Assembly (NCBI RefSeq): GCF_018636735.1
Contig: NZ_CP045200.1
Coordinates: forward strand, 2,046,001-2,110,000
Reading direction: 5' to 3'
From: Erythrobacter sp. 3-20A1M
GTDB lineage: Bacteria; Pseudomonadota; Alphaproteobacteria; Sphingomonadales; Sphingomonadaceae
DNA: 64,000 nt
The first letter of the stretch is position 1. Each line of letters opens with the position of its first letter. Below are positions 15,937 to 25,184 of this stretch, one piece after another. Below the pieces are notes generated by a model. It was not told where the DNA came from, ran no database searches, and saw nothing but the letters and a program-made list of their open reading frames with translations. Both the position numbers and the translations under genes were made by a program.

Positions 15937-18900
15937 GTGCTTTCACGCTTCTTCATCGACCGGCCGATCTTTGCTTGGGTGATTTCGATCGCGATTTTGC
16001 TCGCCGGGATCATTGCGCTGCGCGCATTGCCGGTCGAACAATATCCAACGGTTGCGCCGCCCTCGCTCTCGATCAGCGTCACCTACCCGGGTGCCGACGC
16101 CGAGACGCTGGAGCAAAACGTCACCCAGGTAATCGAGCAACAGCTCAACGGGGTGGAGGGCTACCTCTACATGGACTCGTCGAGCCAATCGAACGGCACC
16201 GCGCAGATCACGGTCACGTTCGAGTCCGGCACCGATATCGATATCGCGCAGACCGAGGTTCAGAACCGGCTGAGCACGGTGCAGGCGCGCCTGCCCGAGG
16301 ACGTCCGCCGCCAGGGCATCGTCGTGCGGCAGGCCAATACCGGCTTCCTCGAGATCGTCGCGCTGACCTCGCGTAGCGGCGAATTGTCCACCACCGACCT
16401 CGGCAATATCGCATCGACGCAAGTCATCGACGAACTGCGCCGTGTGCCGGGCGTGGGCGACGTGCGTCTGTTCGGTTCGGAATACGCGATGCGCATCTGG
16501 CTCGATCCCGAGCGACTTGCCAGTTTCTCCATCTCGCCGAGCGAGGTCATCGCTGCCGTTCGCGCGCAGAACAGCCAGACCGCGGGCGGCTCCATAGGTG
16601 CTTTGCCGAATACCGACGGGCAGGAAATTACCGCCACGATCGTGCCCGGCGGCCGTCTGACGACGCCGGAGGAATTTCGCGAGATCGTGCTGCGCGGCGA
16701 TACCGGCGGTGCCACCGTGCGGCTGGGGGATGTCGCGCGCGTGGAACTGGGCGCCCAGAGCTACGCGACTTCCACCACTCTCAACGGCAAACCGATGGCC
16801 GGCATGGCGATCCAGCTGGCGACCGGTGCAAACGCGTTGTCGACCGATACCGGTGTGCACGAGCGCATGGAGGAGTTGGGTCCACAGCTGCCGGCCGATG
16901 TCGCGTGGAGCATTCCGTATAATACCACACCGTTCGTGCGCATTTCGGTCGAGGAAGTCGTCAAGACGCTGGTCGAGGCGATGATCCTCGTCTTTCTCGT
17001 CATGTTCCTGTTCCTGCAGAAATGGCGCGCCACGCTGATCCCCGCGTTGGTGGTGCCGATCGCGCTGGCGGGCGCGTGCCTCGGCCTGTGGCTCTTCGGG
17101 TTCTCGATCAACGTCCTCACGCTATTCGGCATGGTGTTGGCGATCGGTATCCTGGTCGACGATGCGATCGTGGTGATCGAGAATGTCGAGCGGATCATGC
17201 GCGAGGATGGTCTTGAGGCCAAGGAAGCGACCCGTATCGCGATGGACCAGATCACCGGTGCCATCGTAGGTATCACGCTGGTCCTGATCGCCGTGTTCAT
17301 TCCGATGGCGTTCTTCCCCGGTTCCGTTGGCGCGATCTACCGTCAGTTTTCGGCGACACTGTCGATTTCCATCTTCTTCTCGGCTTTCCTCGCCCTTTCC
17401 CTGACCCCCGCGCTGTGCGCGACCTTCCTCAAGACGGAGGAAGAGGAGCAGGCCGAGATGGATCGGCTCGAGGCGAACCGGGAGAAGGGTGGCATCAAGG
17501 GATTGTTCGCGAAAGGTGTTAGCCTGCTCCGGCGCGGACTGGAGAAATTCAACGCCTGGTTCGATCGGATGACCGAGCGCTACGTCAATGTGAACGAGAA
17601 AATCCTCGCTCACACCATGCGCGGCCTCGCGGTGTTCGCGCTGCTGATCGGTCTGGCGGTGCTGCTCTTCACCCGTTTGCCAAGCGCCTTCCTGCCGACG
17701 GAGGACCAAGGCTATCTGATTACCGCGATCCAGGGACCGCCGGGCGCTACGCAGGAACGTACCAACCAGGCGATCGACCCGATCGTGAAATACTGGATGG
17801 GCAAGGACGTGGTCGAAACGTAGTCGCAGTCCGCGGCTTCAGTTTCTATGGCAGCGGCCAGAACGCGGCGATCATCTTCACGCCGCTGATCGACTGGAGC
17901 GAGCGGACCGGCGACGGCGAATCCGCGTCCGCGCTGATGAGCCAGGCGATGGGTCAGTTTGGCCAGTTCGACAGCGCACAGGCGTTCGTGATCCAGCCGC
18001 CCGCGATCCGCGAGCTCGGCAATGCCAGTGGCTTCTCCATGAAGCTGGAAGATCGGGCCGGTGTCGGGCGCGAAGTGCTGACTCAGGCGCGCGACCAGCT
18101 GCTCGGCCTTGCATCGCAAAGCGACATCATCGGAGAGCTGCGGCCCGAGGACCAGCCACCCGTTCCGCAGCTCGATGTGAACATTGACCGGGTACTGGCA
18201 ACCTCACTCGGATTGTCGATCACCGATGTGAACACGGCTCTGTCTACCGTTTTCGGGTCGGCCTATGTGAACGACTTCAACCGCGAAGGCCGCGTGCTCC
18301 AGGTGCTGGCGCAAGCGGATGCACCCTATCGCATGACGCCGGAGGATGTGCTGGCCCTGCGGGTGCCGAACGCAGAGGGCAGTCTGGTCCCCTTCAGCGC
18401 CTTCGCGACGGTGGACTGGACCGCCGCCCCACCAAGCCTCGCGCGCTATAACGGCTATCCAGCCATGACCCTGTCGGGCTCCGCAGCCCCCGGCAAGAGT
18501 TCGGGGGCGGCGCTGGCGGAGCTGGAGCAGCTTGCGCAGCAACTGCCCGACGGCGTTGGCTTCGAATGGACCGGTATCTCCTATCAGGAGAAGCAGTCGA
18601 GCGGACAGATCGGCTTGCTGCTGGGGCTGAGCTTCGTGGTCGTCTTCCTTGTGCTCGCGGCGCTATACGAGAGCTGGGCGGTGCCCATCGCGGTGCTGCT
18701 GATCGTGCCGCTCGGCGTACTCGGAGCGGTCATCCTCTCGATGCTGCGCGGATTGTCGGCAGACGTGTATTTCAACGTGGGGCTCATCACGATCATCGGT
18801 CTGGCAGCGAAGAACGCCATCCTGATCGTCGAGTTCGCGATCGAGGAAGAAGAGCAGGGCAAGAGCCCGATAGAAGCGGTGAAGGAAGGGGCACGCCTTC

Positions 18901-19169
18901 GCTTGCGCCCGATCATCATGACGTCGCTGGCATTCATTCTCGGGATGGTGCCGCTGGTCCTGGCAAGCGGGGCGGGCGCGGCCAGCCGGGTCGCGGTTGG
19001 CACAGGCGTGATGGGTGGGATGATAACCGCCACCGCGATCGGCATCTTCGTGATCCCGCTGCTTTACCTGCTGGTGCGCAGGCATCTGAGCCGAGGCCAG
19101 CCTAGCGCGGCGGGAACGATGGACAGCGCGCGCCCTGAACAAGCGCAAGACGAAGGGATGTCGTCGTGA
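15937..19169 (+). pseudogene. RND (HAE1/AcrB-type) multidrug efflux pump, interrupted by a one-base deletion
   Basis: The pump begins at GTG 15937 (VLSRFFIDRPIFAW) and reads normally through TM4 with its proton-relay DD (GILVDDAIVVIENVERI) and the TM7 loop, but hits TAG at 17821-17823. Homologous sequence resumes at once in another frame (AVRGFSFYGSGQNAAIIFTP) and continues to the normal end at 19169. GAAACG at 17815-17820 would read GAAAACG in an intact gene (V-E-N-V-V-A-V), so one A is missing from an A-run. The restored product would be ~1077 residues, normal for AcrB. The stop overlaps the channel gene start (GTGA). The lesion is either a real inactivation or a sequencing error. Confidence 0.88.
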
Positions 19170-20704
19170 GGGGAACGAGGCTCGGCGCTTCGGCCAGTGC
19201 TCTGGCGCTGGTGCTGACCGGCTGCGTCAATCTAGCGCCCGCCGACGAGCGCCCGCCGCTGTCCGTGCCAAGCGCGTACGAGCCAACCTATCGACCGAAC
19301 GGAGAGGTGGTCGCCGCAACCCTGTCCTATCGGCAGTTCTTCGTCGATCCGCGGCTCAACTCGCTGATCGGCACCGCGCTCTCGAACAACCGCGATCTCG
19401 TCGCGGCGACGGCCCGCATCGCGCAGGCACGCGCGCAGTACCAGATCCAGACGAGCCAGCGCCTTCCCACCATCGCTGCCACGGGCAACGTCACCCGCAG
19501 CCGTTTCCCGACGGGCTCTGCCGGATTCGCCGGAACGCCTGGCACCGGAACGCCTGGCACCGGAGTGCCCGGAACTGGCGGCACGGGGGGAGCGACGACC
19601 GGCGAAGGCGCGATTACGACCAATCAGTTCCAGGTCGGCGTTGGTGTGAGCGCGTTCGAACTCGACTTCTGGGGGCGCGTTGCCAACCTGTCGGCGGCGG
19701 CGCGGGCGCAGTATCTCGCATCGGTCGCGGCCCAGCGCTCTTTCTATCTCTCGCTGATCGCCGATGTCGCCACGACCTATTACGAACTGGTCGAAACGCA
19801 GGAACAGATCGAGCTGGCGCAGGCCACCGCCGAATCGCGGCGCGAAGGGCTTCGTCTGGCGAAGAGGCGGCTGGACGCGGGGGTCGATTCCGCGCTTCCC
19901 TATTATCAGGCGGAAACGCTGCTGACCCAGGCGGACCAGCAATTGGCGACCGAGCAGCTCTCCGCCGCCCAGCTTCGCAACCAATTACTGGTGCTGGTGG
20001 GGGGTGAAACACCGGCCGATCTCCCGCCGTCCCTGACGCTGGCGCAGCAGGAGAACCAGCTCCGGCTCGACGCGGGGCTGTCGTCCGATCTGCTGCTCCG
20101 GCGGCCCGATATCGTGCAGGCGGAAGAGAACCTGACCGCCGCGCGCGCCAATATAGGTGCCGCGCGGGCGGCGTTCTTTCCTTCGATCTCGCTTACCGGG
20201 CGGGCAGGCCTTACCTCGAGCAGTCTCGACGGCCTCTTCGATACCGGGAACTTCTTCTACTCGGTCGGACCGTCGATCGACTTGCCGATCTTCGACTGGG
20301 GTCGGCGAGAGGGTCAGCTCGACCTCGCTCGTGCGCAGGAAACAGAGCAGGTCGCGACCTATGAACGGGCGATCCAGACCGCGTTCCGCGAAGTGTCGGA
20401 CGGGCTTGCGGGGCGTGAATATATCGCGCGGCAGGTCGCGGTTCAGGAACAGGCCGTGCGCGCTCAGGAAGACACCGCCCGGATCGCGCGGCTGCGCTAT
20501 CGCGAGGGCGTGACCGATTACCTTCAGGTGCTCGATGCGGAACGCAACCTGTTCAGCGCGCGGCAGCAATTGCTGATGACCCGGCGCGCCTATCTCCAGA
20601 ACCAGGCGAACCTGTTCGTGGCACTAGGCGGTGGGTTCGAGAGTGGAGGCGCGGAAATTCCGTCGACCGCTACCGTGCCGGTGCGCGCCGACTCGTCGCA
20701 ATAG
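19166..20704 (+). CDS. Outer-membrane efflux channel (OMF, OprM/NodT family)
   Basis: 512 residues. Signal peptide with lipobox VLTGC, followed by the two-fold repeated OMF helical architecture: FVDPRLNSLIGTALSNNRDLVAATARIAQARA in the first half, and LLLRRPDIVQAEENLTAARANIGAARAAFFPSISLTG plus LQVLDAERNLFSARQQLL in the second. It forms the trimeric outer-membrane duct for the adjacent pump. A low-complexity Gly/Thr/Pro insert (about residues 122-145, encoded by 15-base repeats) lies in the first half. Its GTG overlaps the pump's stop, so it is translationally coupled. Confidence 0.92.
   Translation: MRGTRLGASASALALVLTGCVNLAPADERPPLSVPSAYEPTYRPNGEVVAATLSYRQFFVDPRLNSLIGTALSNNRDLVAATARIAQARAQYQIQTSQRLPTIAATGNVTRSRFPTGSAGFAGTPGTGTPGTGVPGTGGTGGATTGEGAITTNQFQVGVGVSAFELDFWGRVANLSAAARAQYLASVAAQRSFYLSLIADVATTYYELVETQEQIELAQATAESRREGLRLAKRRLDAGVDSALPYYQAETLLTQADQQLATEQLSAAQLRNQLLVLVGGETPADLPPSLTLAQQENQLRLDAGLSSDLLLRRPDIVQAEENLTAARANIGAARAAFFPSISLTGRAGLTSSSLDGLFDTGNFFYSVGPSIDLPIFDWGRREGQLDLARAQETEQVATYERAIQTAFREVSDGLAGREYIARQVAVQEQAVRAQEDTARIARLRYREGVTDYLQVLDAERNLFSARQQLLMTRRAYLQNQANLFVALGGGFESGGAEIPSTATVPVRADSSQ
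19532..19576 (+). repeat. 15-base tandem repeat within the efflux channel gene
   Basis: Two exact copies of GGAACGCCTGGCACC (19532-19546, 19547-19561) and a third diverged copy (19562-19576) encode a GTPGT-type low-complexity loop. In-frame length change is possible by slippage. No similar repeat is seen elsewhere in the gene. Confidence 0.7.
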
Positions 20705-20718
20705 CCACAAACGCCAAA

Positions 20719-20744
20719 GGACCCGACAGTTTCCTGCCGGGTCC
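20719..20744 (-). terminator. Terminator hairpin downstream of fliC
   Basis: GGACCCG...CGGGTCC arms extended by CAG/CTG around a TTTC loop form a strong hairpin 30 bases beyond the fliC stop. On the minus strand the hairpin is followed by TTTGGCGTTTG, a partly T-rich tail. It may work in both directions, since the efflux operon ends at 20704 on the other strand. Confidence 0.6.
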
Positions 20745-20774
20745 CCGGGATCGGGTCTTTGAAGGACCGCGGTC

Positions 20775-21608
20775 TTAGCGCAGGAGCGACAGGACGTTCT
20801 GCTGGCTCTGATTGGCCTGCGCGAGCATCGCGGTCGAAGCCTGGCTAAGGATCTGCGACTTCGCGAGGGCGGTCGTTTCGGCCGAGTAATCGGCATCGAC
20901 GATCCGCGAACGCGCGTCGGCGAGGTTGGTCGAATTGGTGGTCAGGTCGTTCACCACCGAGTCGAGACGGTTCTGCGACGCACCGAGCGTGGCGCGAGCG
21001 GTGTTGACCGCCTTGAGGCCGTTGTCGACATTGGTCATGGTCGCAGCCGCCTTGGTCGTGTCGGTCACGTCGAGACCGGTGGCGCTGAGGTTTGTCGCGT
21101 CGATCTGGACCTTCTCGATCGTCACGGTGTCGGCCGAGTTGGGGCCAACCTGGATGTCGAAGTTCTCGGCGGCGGTGGACGCAGTGGCCGTGTTGTTGAA
21201 CAGCGCGTTGCCGTTGAACTTCGTGTTGGTGAGCACCGAGTTGATCTGCGAAGTAAGCTCGGTGACTTCCTTCTGCATGTTACCGCGGTCGGTGGCATCG
21301 TAGGTTTCGTTCTTCGACTGAACGGCCAGCTCACGCACACGCTGAAGCATGTTGGTTACTTCTTCCAGCGCGCCTTCCGCGGTCTGCGCCATCGACATAC
21401 CGTCGTTCGCGTTGCGAATCGCCTGGCCCATGCCGCGGATCTGCGACGTCATGCTGGTCGCGATCGCGAGGCCGGCGGCGTCGTCCTTCGCGCTGTTGAT
21501 GCGCTTGCCGGTGGAAAGACGCTCCATCGCGACGCCCATCATCTTGTCGGCGCGAACCGAAGCGTTCGATGCCTTCAGCGCGCTAATATTGGTATTGATA
21601 ACAGCCAT
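20775..21608 (-). CDS. fliC: Flagellin FliC
   Basis: 277 residues, a short flagellin made mainly of the conserved D0/D1 helices. The N-terminus (MAVINTNISALKASNA, then RLSTGKRINSAKDDAAGLAI) and C-terminus (RSRIVDADYSAETTALAKSQILSQAS, ending QSQQNVLSLLR) are canonical; the central ~100 residues are a minimal variable domain. Polymerises into the filament after export by the fli/flh apparatus. It is monocistronic, read away from the flagellar regulator gene, with its own upstream promoter region and a terminator. Only one flagellin gene is present in the window. Confidence 0.96.
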   Translation of the reverse strand: MAVINTNISALKASNASVRADKMMGVAMERLSTGKRINSAKDDAAGLAIATSMTSQIRGMGQAIRNANDGMSMAQTAEGALEEVTNMLQRVRELAVQSKNETYDATDRGNMQKEVTELTSQINSVLTNTKFNGNALFNNTATASTAAENFDIQVGPNSADTVTIEKVQIDATNLSATGLDVTDTTKAAATMTNVDNGLKAVNTARATLGASQNRLDSVVNDLTTNSTNLADARSRIVDADYSAETTALAKSQILSQASTAMLAQANQSQQNVLSLLR

Positions 21609-21701
21609 TTGAAAACTCCTGTCGTGGCTTCATCAACCCGACCCCGTGTCGCGGCTGACAGGGGGAAGAGCGACCGACAGGATCGAAAATTAAGACCCGC
21701 A

Positions 21702-21716
21702 GCAAAATCCGATCCG
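21702..21716 (-). promoter_or_regulatory. Candidate sigma-54 promoter for fliC
   Basis: On the minus strand CGGATC, five bases, then TTGC has the exact sigma-54 spacing (TGGCAC-N5-TTGC): the essential GG at -24 and GC at -12 are kept, but three of the -24 bases deviate. It would start transcription about 80 bases ahead of the fliC ATG. Class III flagellins of Caulobacter are sigma-54 dependent, and the neighbouring gene encodes a sigma-54 activator. The match is partial. Confidence 0.4.
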
Positions 21717-21727
21717 TTCCCGGACAT

Positions 21728-21739
21728 GGTAGTACTACC
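21728..21739. promoter_or_regulatory. Perfect 12-bp palindrome between fliC and the sigma-54 activator gene
   Basis: GGTAGTACTACC is a perfect palindrome centred in the 211-base divergent region, 12 bases upstream of the candidate fliC -24 element. It could be an operator or activator site shared by both genes. No second copy was noticed elsewhere in the window. The rest of the gap holds AT-richer sequence (CCTAAAATTACC, GATGATTAACAGG) without a clear promoter for the rightward gene. Confidence 0.35.
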
Positions 21740-21819
21740 GCCCCTAAAATTACCGGATGGTTGGACGTAAGGCTCCAAATGGCCCCCTCGGGAAAGATGA
21801 TTAACAGGGGTCTCGGTAA

Positions 21820-23133
21820 ATGCCGCAAATCCACTTTCATGCGGACGTGGAAAAAATTCACGCGCCACTTTGCGAGAGGGTCTCGCGCGCCTTGTCCCGC
21901 CTGCCCGGCAAGGGAACGATCGTCGTGTGCGATGTCGCTTCTCCGGCCCCGGCACGGCGGGGCGACGATCTGCTGATCGTACTGGAGCGTGGCGAGGAAC
22001 AGAATCTCGCGCCGCTCGGTGCTCGTGGCTTCCGCCTCACCTACGCGGATCCGACGGGAGAGACGCCGATCGCTGCGCTGTTGGCGGCAGCCGATACCGG
22101 TGTGACCCCGATGTGCGCCGATCCCGCGAGCGCGGCCAACCTCATGCTGGCGGAGCGCGTAGCGCTCAGCGACGTACCCGTGCTGATCGAAGGTCCGTCG
22201 GGAACCGGCAAGGAAGTAATGGCGCGCTTCATCCACCGCACCAGCGAGCGCCGCGACGGCCCCTTCATCGCCATCAATTGCGCGGCCATGCCCGAGGCCA
22301 TGCTGGAGGCGATGCTCTTCGGTCACAAGAAGGGTGCGTTCACCGGCGCGACCGAGGCAGCGGAAGGCTTCTTCCGGGCCGCGGACGGTGGCACGCTGCT
22401 CCTCGACGAAATCGCGGAGATGCCTCTGGCTCTGCAGGCGAAGCTGCTGCGCGCGTTGCAGGAAGGGGAGGTGGTTCCCATCGGCGCGACCAAGCCCGTC
22501 GCGGTGGACGTGCGCGTGATCGCCTGCGCCAACCGGGATCTGCCGCAGGAAGTGGCCGAGGGACGCTTCCGCCCCGACCTCTATTACCGCCTCAATGTTT
22601 TTCCCATCCAGTTGCAGGCGCTGCGCGAGCGGCCGGGCGACATCGCCCCGCTGGCTTTCGCGATGATGCTGCGCCACGCGACGCGCCCAGGCGAGCCCGG
22701 TTTCGTATCGGCGGCGGCGCTGGCCAAACTGCGGCAGCACCAGTGGCCGGGCAATGTGCGCGAACTGGAAAACGTCATCCGGCGCGCGTTGGTGATGGCG
22801 GACGGGGAACGCGAGATCGGCGTGAGCCACATCGTATTCGACCGGGTCGCCCGCATAGTGACGCCTGGCGATCAGTCGGTTTTCGAAGGACTCTCGAGCC
22901 AGGCCGCCGCGCCCGTTTCAGCCGAAGCGACGGACGTTCTGCCCGCGAAGGGTGGGCGCCTGTCCAACATCGTGCGCAAGATGGAAGCGCAGGCGATCGC
23001 CGACGCCCTGGAAGAAACCAACGGTAACCGGGCGGCCACCGCCCGCCGGCTCGGCATCAGTGAGCGCACGCTGCGCTATCGCTTGGCCGACATGCGCGAG
23101 GCCGGTCTCGCGGTCGCCGGAGCTGGCCGATGA
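21820..23133 (+). CDS. Sigma-54-dependent flagellar transcriptional activator (FlbD/FleQ-like)
   Basis: 437 residues. Residues 1-105 form a short, degenerate regulatory domain without a recognisable phosphoacceptor. The AAA+ domain has Walker A GPSGTGKE (125-132), the sigma-54-contact loop GAFTGA (172-177), Walker [12 protein letters not shown] (190-200) and the arginine-finger region [19 protein letters not shown]. The C-terminal Fis-type helix-turn-helix is at about 400-431 ([20 protein letters not shown]). It should activate sigma-54 promoters of later flagellar genes, such as the one before flgB. It overlaps fliE by 4 bases and starts the rightward fli operon. FlbD is the closest functional analogue in alphaproteobacteria. 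Confidence 0.88.
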   Translation: MPQIHFHADVEKIHAPLCERVSRALSRLPGKGTIVVCDVASPAPARRGDDLLIVLERGEEQNLAPLGARGFRLTYADPTGETPIAALLAAADTGVTPMCADPASAANLMLAERVALSDVPVLIEGPSGTGKEVMARFIHRTSERRDGPFIAINCAAMPEAMLEAMLFGHKKGAFTGATEAAEGFFRAADGGTLLLDEIAEMPLALQAKLLRALQEGEVVPIGATKPVAVDVRVIACANRDLPQEVAEGRFRPDLYYRLNVFPIQLQALRERPGDIAPLAFAMMLRHATRPGEPGFVSAAALAKLRQHQWPGNVRELENVIRRALVMADGEREIGVSHIVFDRVARIVTPGDQSVFEGLSSQAAAPVSAEATDVLPAKGGRLSNIVRKMEAQAIADALEETNGNRAATARRLGISERTLRYRLADMREAGLAVAGAGR

Positions 23134-23498
23134 GCGGCATCGGACCCACCTCGGGCGTGCAGCAGGTGATGGACCTGCGCCGCCAGATCATGGAGCGCTC
23201 CGACGCGCTCAAGACGCTCAACGAAGCGACCGGGAAGGAGGTGGCGCAGGCTGCCCCTACCGGTACGGCCCCGGTCGGGGGCGGGTTCGCCGACGCGCTG
23301 AAAGGCGCGGTGGAATCCGTCAGCGCGACGCAGACACGCGCATCGGACATCACCGCCGCGTATGAACGCGGAGAAGTTACCGACGTCGCGCAGGTCATGC
23401 TGGCGCGTCAGGAAGCCGGAATAGCCTTCGAGGCAACCCTGCAGGTCCGCAACAAGCTGTTGTCGGCCTATCAGGACATCATGCGGATGGGTGTGTAA
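23130..23498 (+). CDS. fliE: Flagellar hook-basal body protein FliE
   Basis: 122 residues. The C-terminal FliE motif is clear (MLARQEAGIAFEATLQVRNKLLSAYQDIMRMGV), preceded by FADALKGAVESVSATQTRASDITAAYERGE. FliE joins the MS ring to the proximal rod and is an early export substrate with no signal peptide. The ATG overlaps the regulator's stop (ATGA) and fliF follows after 3 bases, as in many flagellar operons. Confidence 0.93.
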   Translation: MSGIGPTSGVQQVMDLRRQIMERSDALKTLNEATGKEVAQAAPTGTAPVGGGFADALKGAVESVSATQTRASDITAAYERGEVTDVAQVMLARQEAGIAFEATLQVRNKLLSAYQDIMRMGV

Positions 23499-23501
23499 CC
23501 A

Positions 23502-25184
23502 ATGGCAGACCTCGTTCCTTCCGGCGCGGGCAGCACCGCTCTCGCCGTTCCGTCGCCCACTGGCGCGGGTGCGCCGCGCGCCTCGCTGCTGGGGGCCTTC
23601 ACCGATCCGGCATACGGGTCTTTCGGCGAACGGCTGAAAGCCTTCACCGCGCAGCCCGCGATCCGCAAGAGCCTGCCCGCGATCGGTGTGCTCGGCGGCC
23701 TGTCGGCGCTGGCGCTGCTGTGGGTGGGGCTGTCGCAGCCGCCCCAGCGCGTGCTCTATGGCAGCCTGTCCGATTCCGAACGAGCCGAGGTCGCGAGTGC
23801 GCTCGACACGGGTGGCATCGACTACACCATCGACAACACCACGGGTATGCTGACCGTGGGCGAGGACGATCTCTATCGCGCGCGGATGCTCGTCGCCAGC
23901 AACGGCGCGCTGGCCGCGCCCGAAAGCACGTCCGAAATGCTCGACGCGATTCCCCTGGGATCGAGCCGCACGCTGGAGGGCGAGCGCGTACGCAACGTGC
24001 GCGAGCGTGAATTGATGATGACGATCATGGAGATCGACGGGGTCGAGGCGGTGCGGGTGCATCTTGCAACGCCCGAACGGTCTGTTTTCGTGCGCGAACA
24101 GTCCGCGCCCAGCGCCTCAGTCATGGTGCGCATGGCGCGCGGTCGAAACCTGTCTCCGGATCAGGTTGTCGCGATCGGCAATCTCGTAGCCGCCTCGGTT
24201 CCGGGGATGAGCGCCGATGCAGTGCGTATCGTGGATCAGCACGGCAAGCTGCTGTCCGACCGTTCCACCAGCGACGGTTCGGTCGGGCTCGACCTGCAAC
24301 GCCAGTTCGAGGAAAAGCTCCGCGCCCAGATCGCGCAACTGCTGGTTCCGATCGTGGGCGAAGGCAATTTTTCGAGCGAGGTCCAGGTCGAACTGGACCT
24401 CGACGAGATGACCTCCGCGCAGGAGAATTACGACAAGGAGGGCGCGTTGCGCAGCGAGACCCAGTCGCGCTCGCAGCAGAGCGGGGCCGGTCCGGCGGGC
24501 GGGGTGCCCGGCGTTCTCGCTAATACGCCGCCCGCGCCGAACGTTCTTGAGGAGGGGCCGCCGCAGGATACGCAGGTTGCCGGCAATCCCGAGACTTCGG
24601 GCGAAAGCAGCGCGCGCCGCACCTACGAGCTGGGGCGTCAGGTCCAGGTGACCACGACCACGCCTGGCGCAGTGCGCCGCCTGTCCGTCGCGGTCGCACT
24701 TAGCTCAGAGGCGCTCAAGACGATCAAGCCCGCCAGCGTCAAGCAGATCGAAAATCTCGTGGCGGCAGCGGTCGGAGCCAATCCCGACCGCGGCGACAAG
24801 GTGACGGTCATCTCGAGCGCGTTCGACCCGGTCGTTACCGAAGCGCCTCCGTTCTACGAGACCGCATGGTTCGGCACCATCCTGCGCAACGGCATCGCAC
24901 TGCTCGCGGTGATACTCGGTCTGATCTTCGGGGTGCGTCCCTTGCTGCGCAATCTGCGCCGCGACCGGGACGAGGAGGAGAAGGACGGGGACGATACCGC
25001 TAGCCCGGACCTCGACAGCCAGTCCATGATCGCCCTTCGCGGGGCCACCACGCAGGCCAATCTCGCGCATGAATCCGTGCGCGAGCAAGTCGAGCTGGCG
25101 CGTCGGCTGGCCGTCGAACAGCCCGATCAGGCTGCGGCCACATTGCGACGGATGCTGGCAGCTCCGGTGGAGGCGGGACGATGA
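23502..25184 (+). CDS. fliF: Flagellar MS-ring protein FliF
   Basis: 560 residues, standard length. Two transmembrane segments bracket a large periplasmic part: the first about residues 58-77 (LPAIGVLGGLSALALLWVGL), the second about 463-482 (NGIALLAVILGLIFGVRPLL). Ring-building motifs include RVLYGSLSDSERAEVASAL and LMMTIMEIDGVEAVRVHLATPERSVFVRE. The C-terminal cytoplasmic tail (VREQVELARRLAVEQPDQAAATLRRML) is the FliG-binding segment. Overlaps fliG by 4 bases. Confidence 0.96.
   Translation: MADLVPSGAGSTALAVPSPTGAGAPRASLLGAFTDPAYGSFGERLKAFTAQPAIRKSLPAIGVLGGLSALALLWVGLSQPPQRVLYGSLSDSERAEVASALDTGGIDYTIDNTTGMLTVGEDDLYRARMLVASNGALAAPESTSEMLDAIPLGSSRTLEGERVRNVRERELMMTIMEIDGVEAVRVHLATPERSVFVREQSAPSASVMVRMARGRNLSPDQVVAIGNLVAASVPGMSADAVRIVDQHGKLLSDRSTSDGSVGLDLQRQFEEKLRAQIAQLLVPIVGEGNFSSEVQVELDLDEMTSAQENYDKEGALRSETQSRSQQSGAGPAGGVPGVLANTPPAPNVLEEGPPQDTQVAGNPETSGESSARRTYELGRQVQVTTTTPGAVRRLSVAVALSSEALKTIKPASVKQIENLVAAAVGANPDRGDKVTVISSAFDPVVTEAPPFYETAWFGTILRNGIALLAVILGLIFGVRPLLRNLRRDRDEEEKDGDDTASPDLDSQSMIALRGATTQANLAHESVREQVELARRLAVEQPDQAAATLRRMLAAPVEAGR

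Noticed and set aside
14523-16082. Long minus-strand frame opposite the efflux adaptor
   Set aside because: Composition (His/Arg/Leu-rich, no family pattern) is typical of a shadow of a GC-rich gene; the plus-strand adaptor is unambiguous.
19532-19576. Short tandem repeats as a possible CRISPR or VNTR array
   Set aside because: Only three adjacent 15-base units without spacers, in frame inside the channel gene. No CRISPR-like repeat-spacer pattern was seen anywhere.
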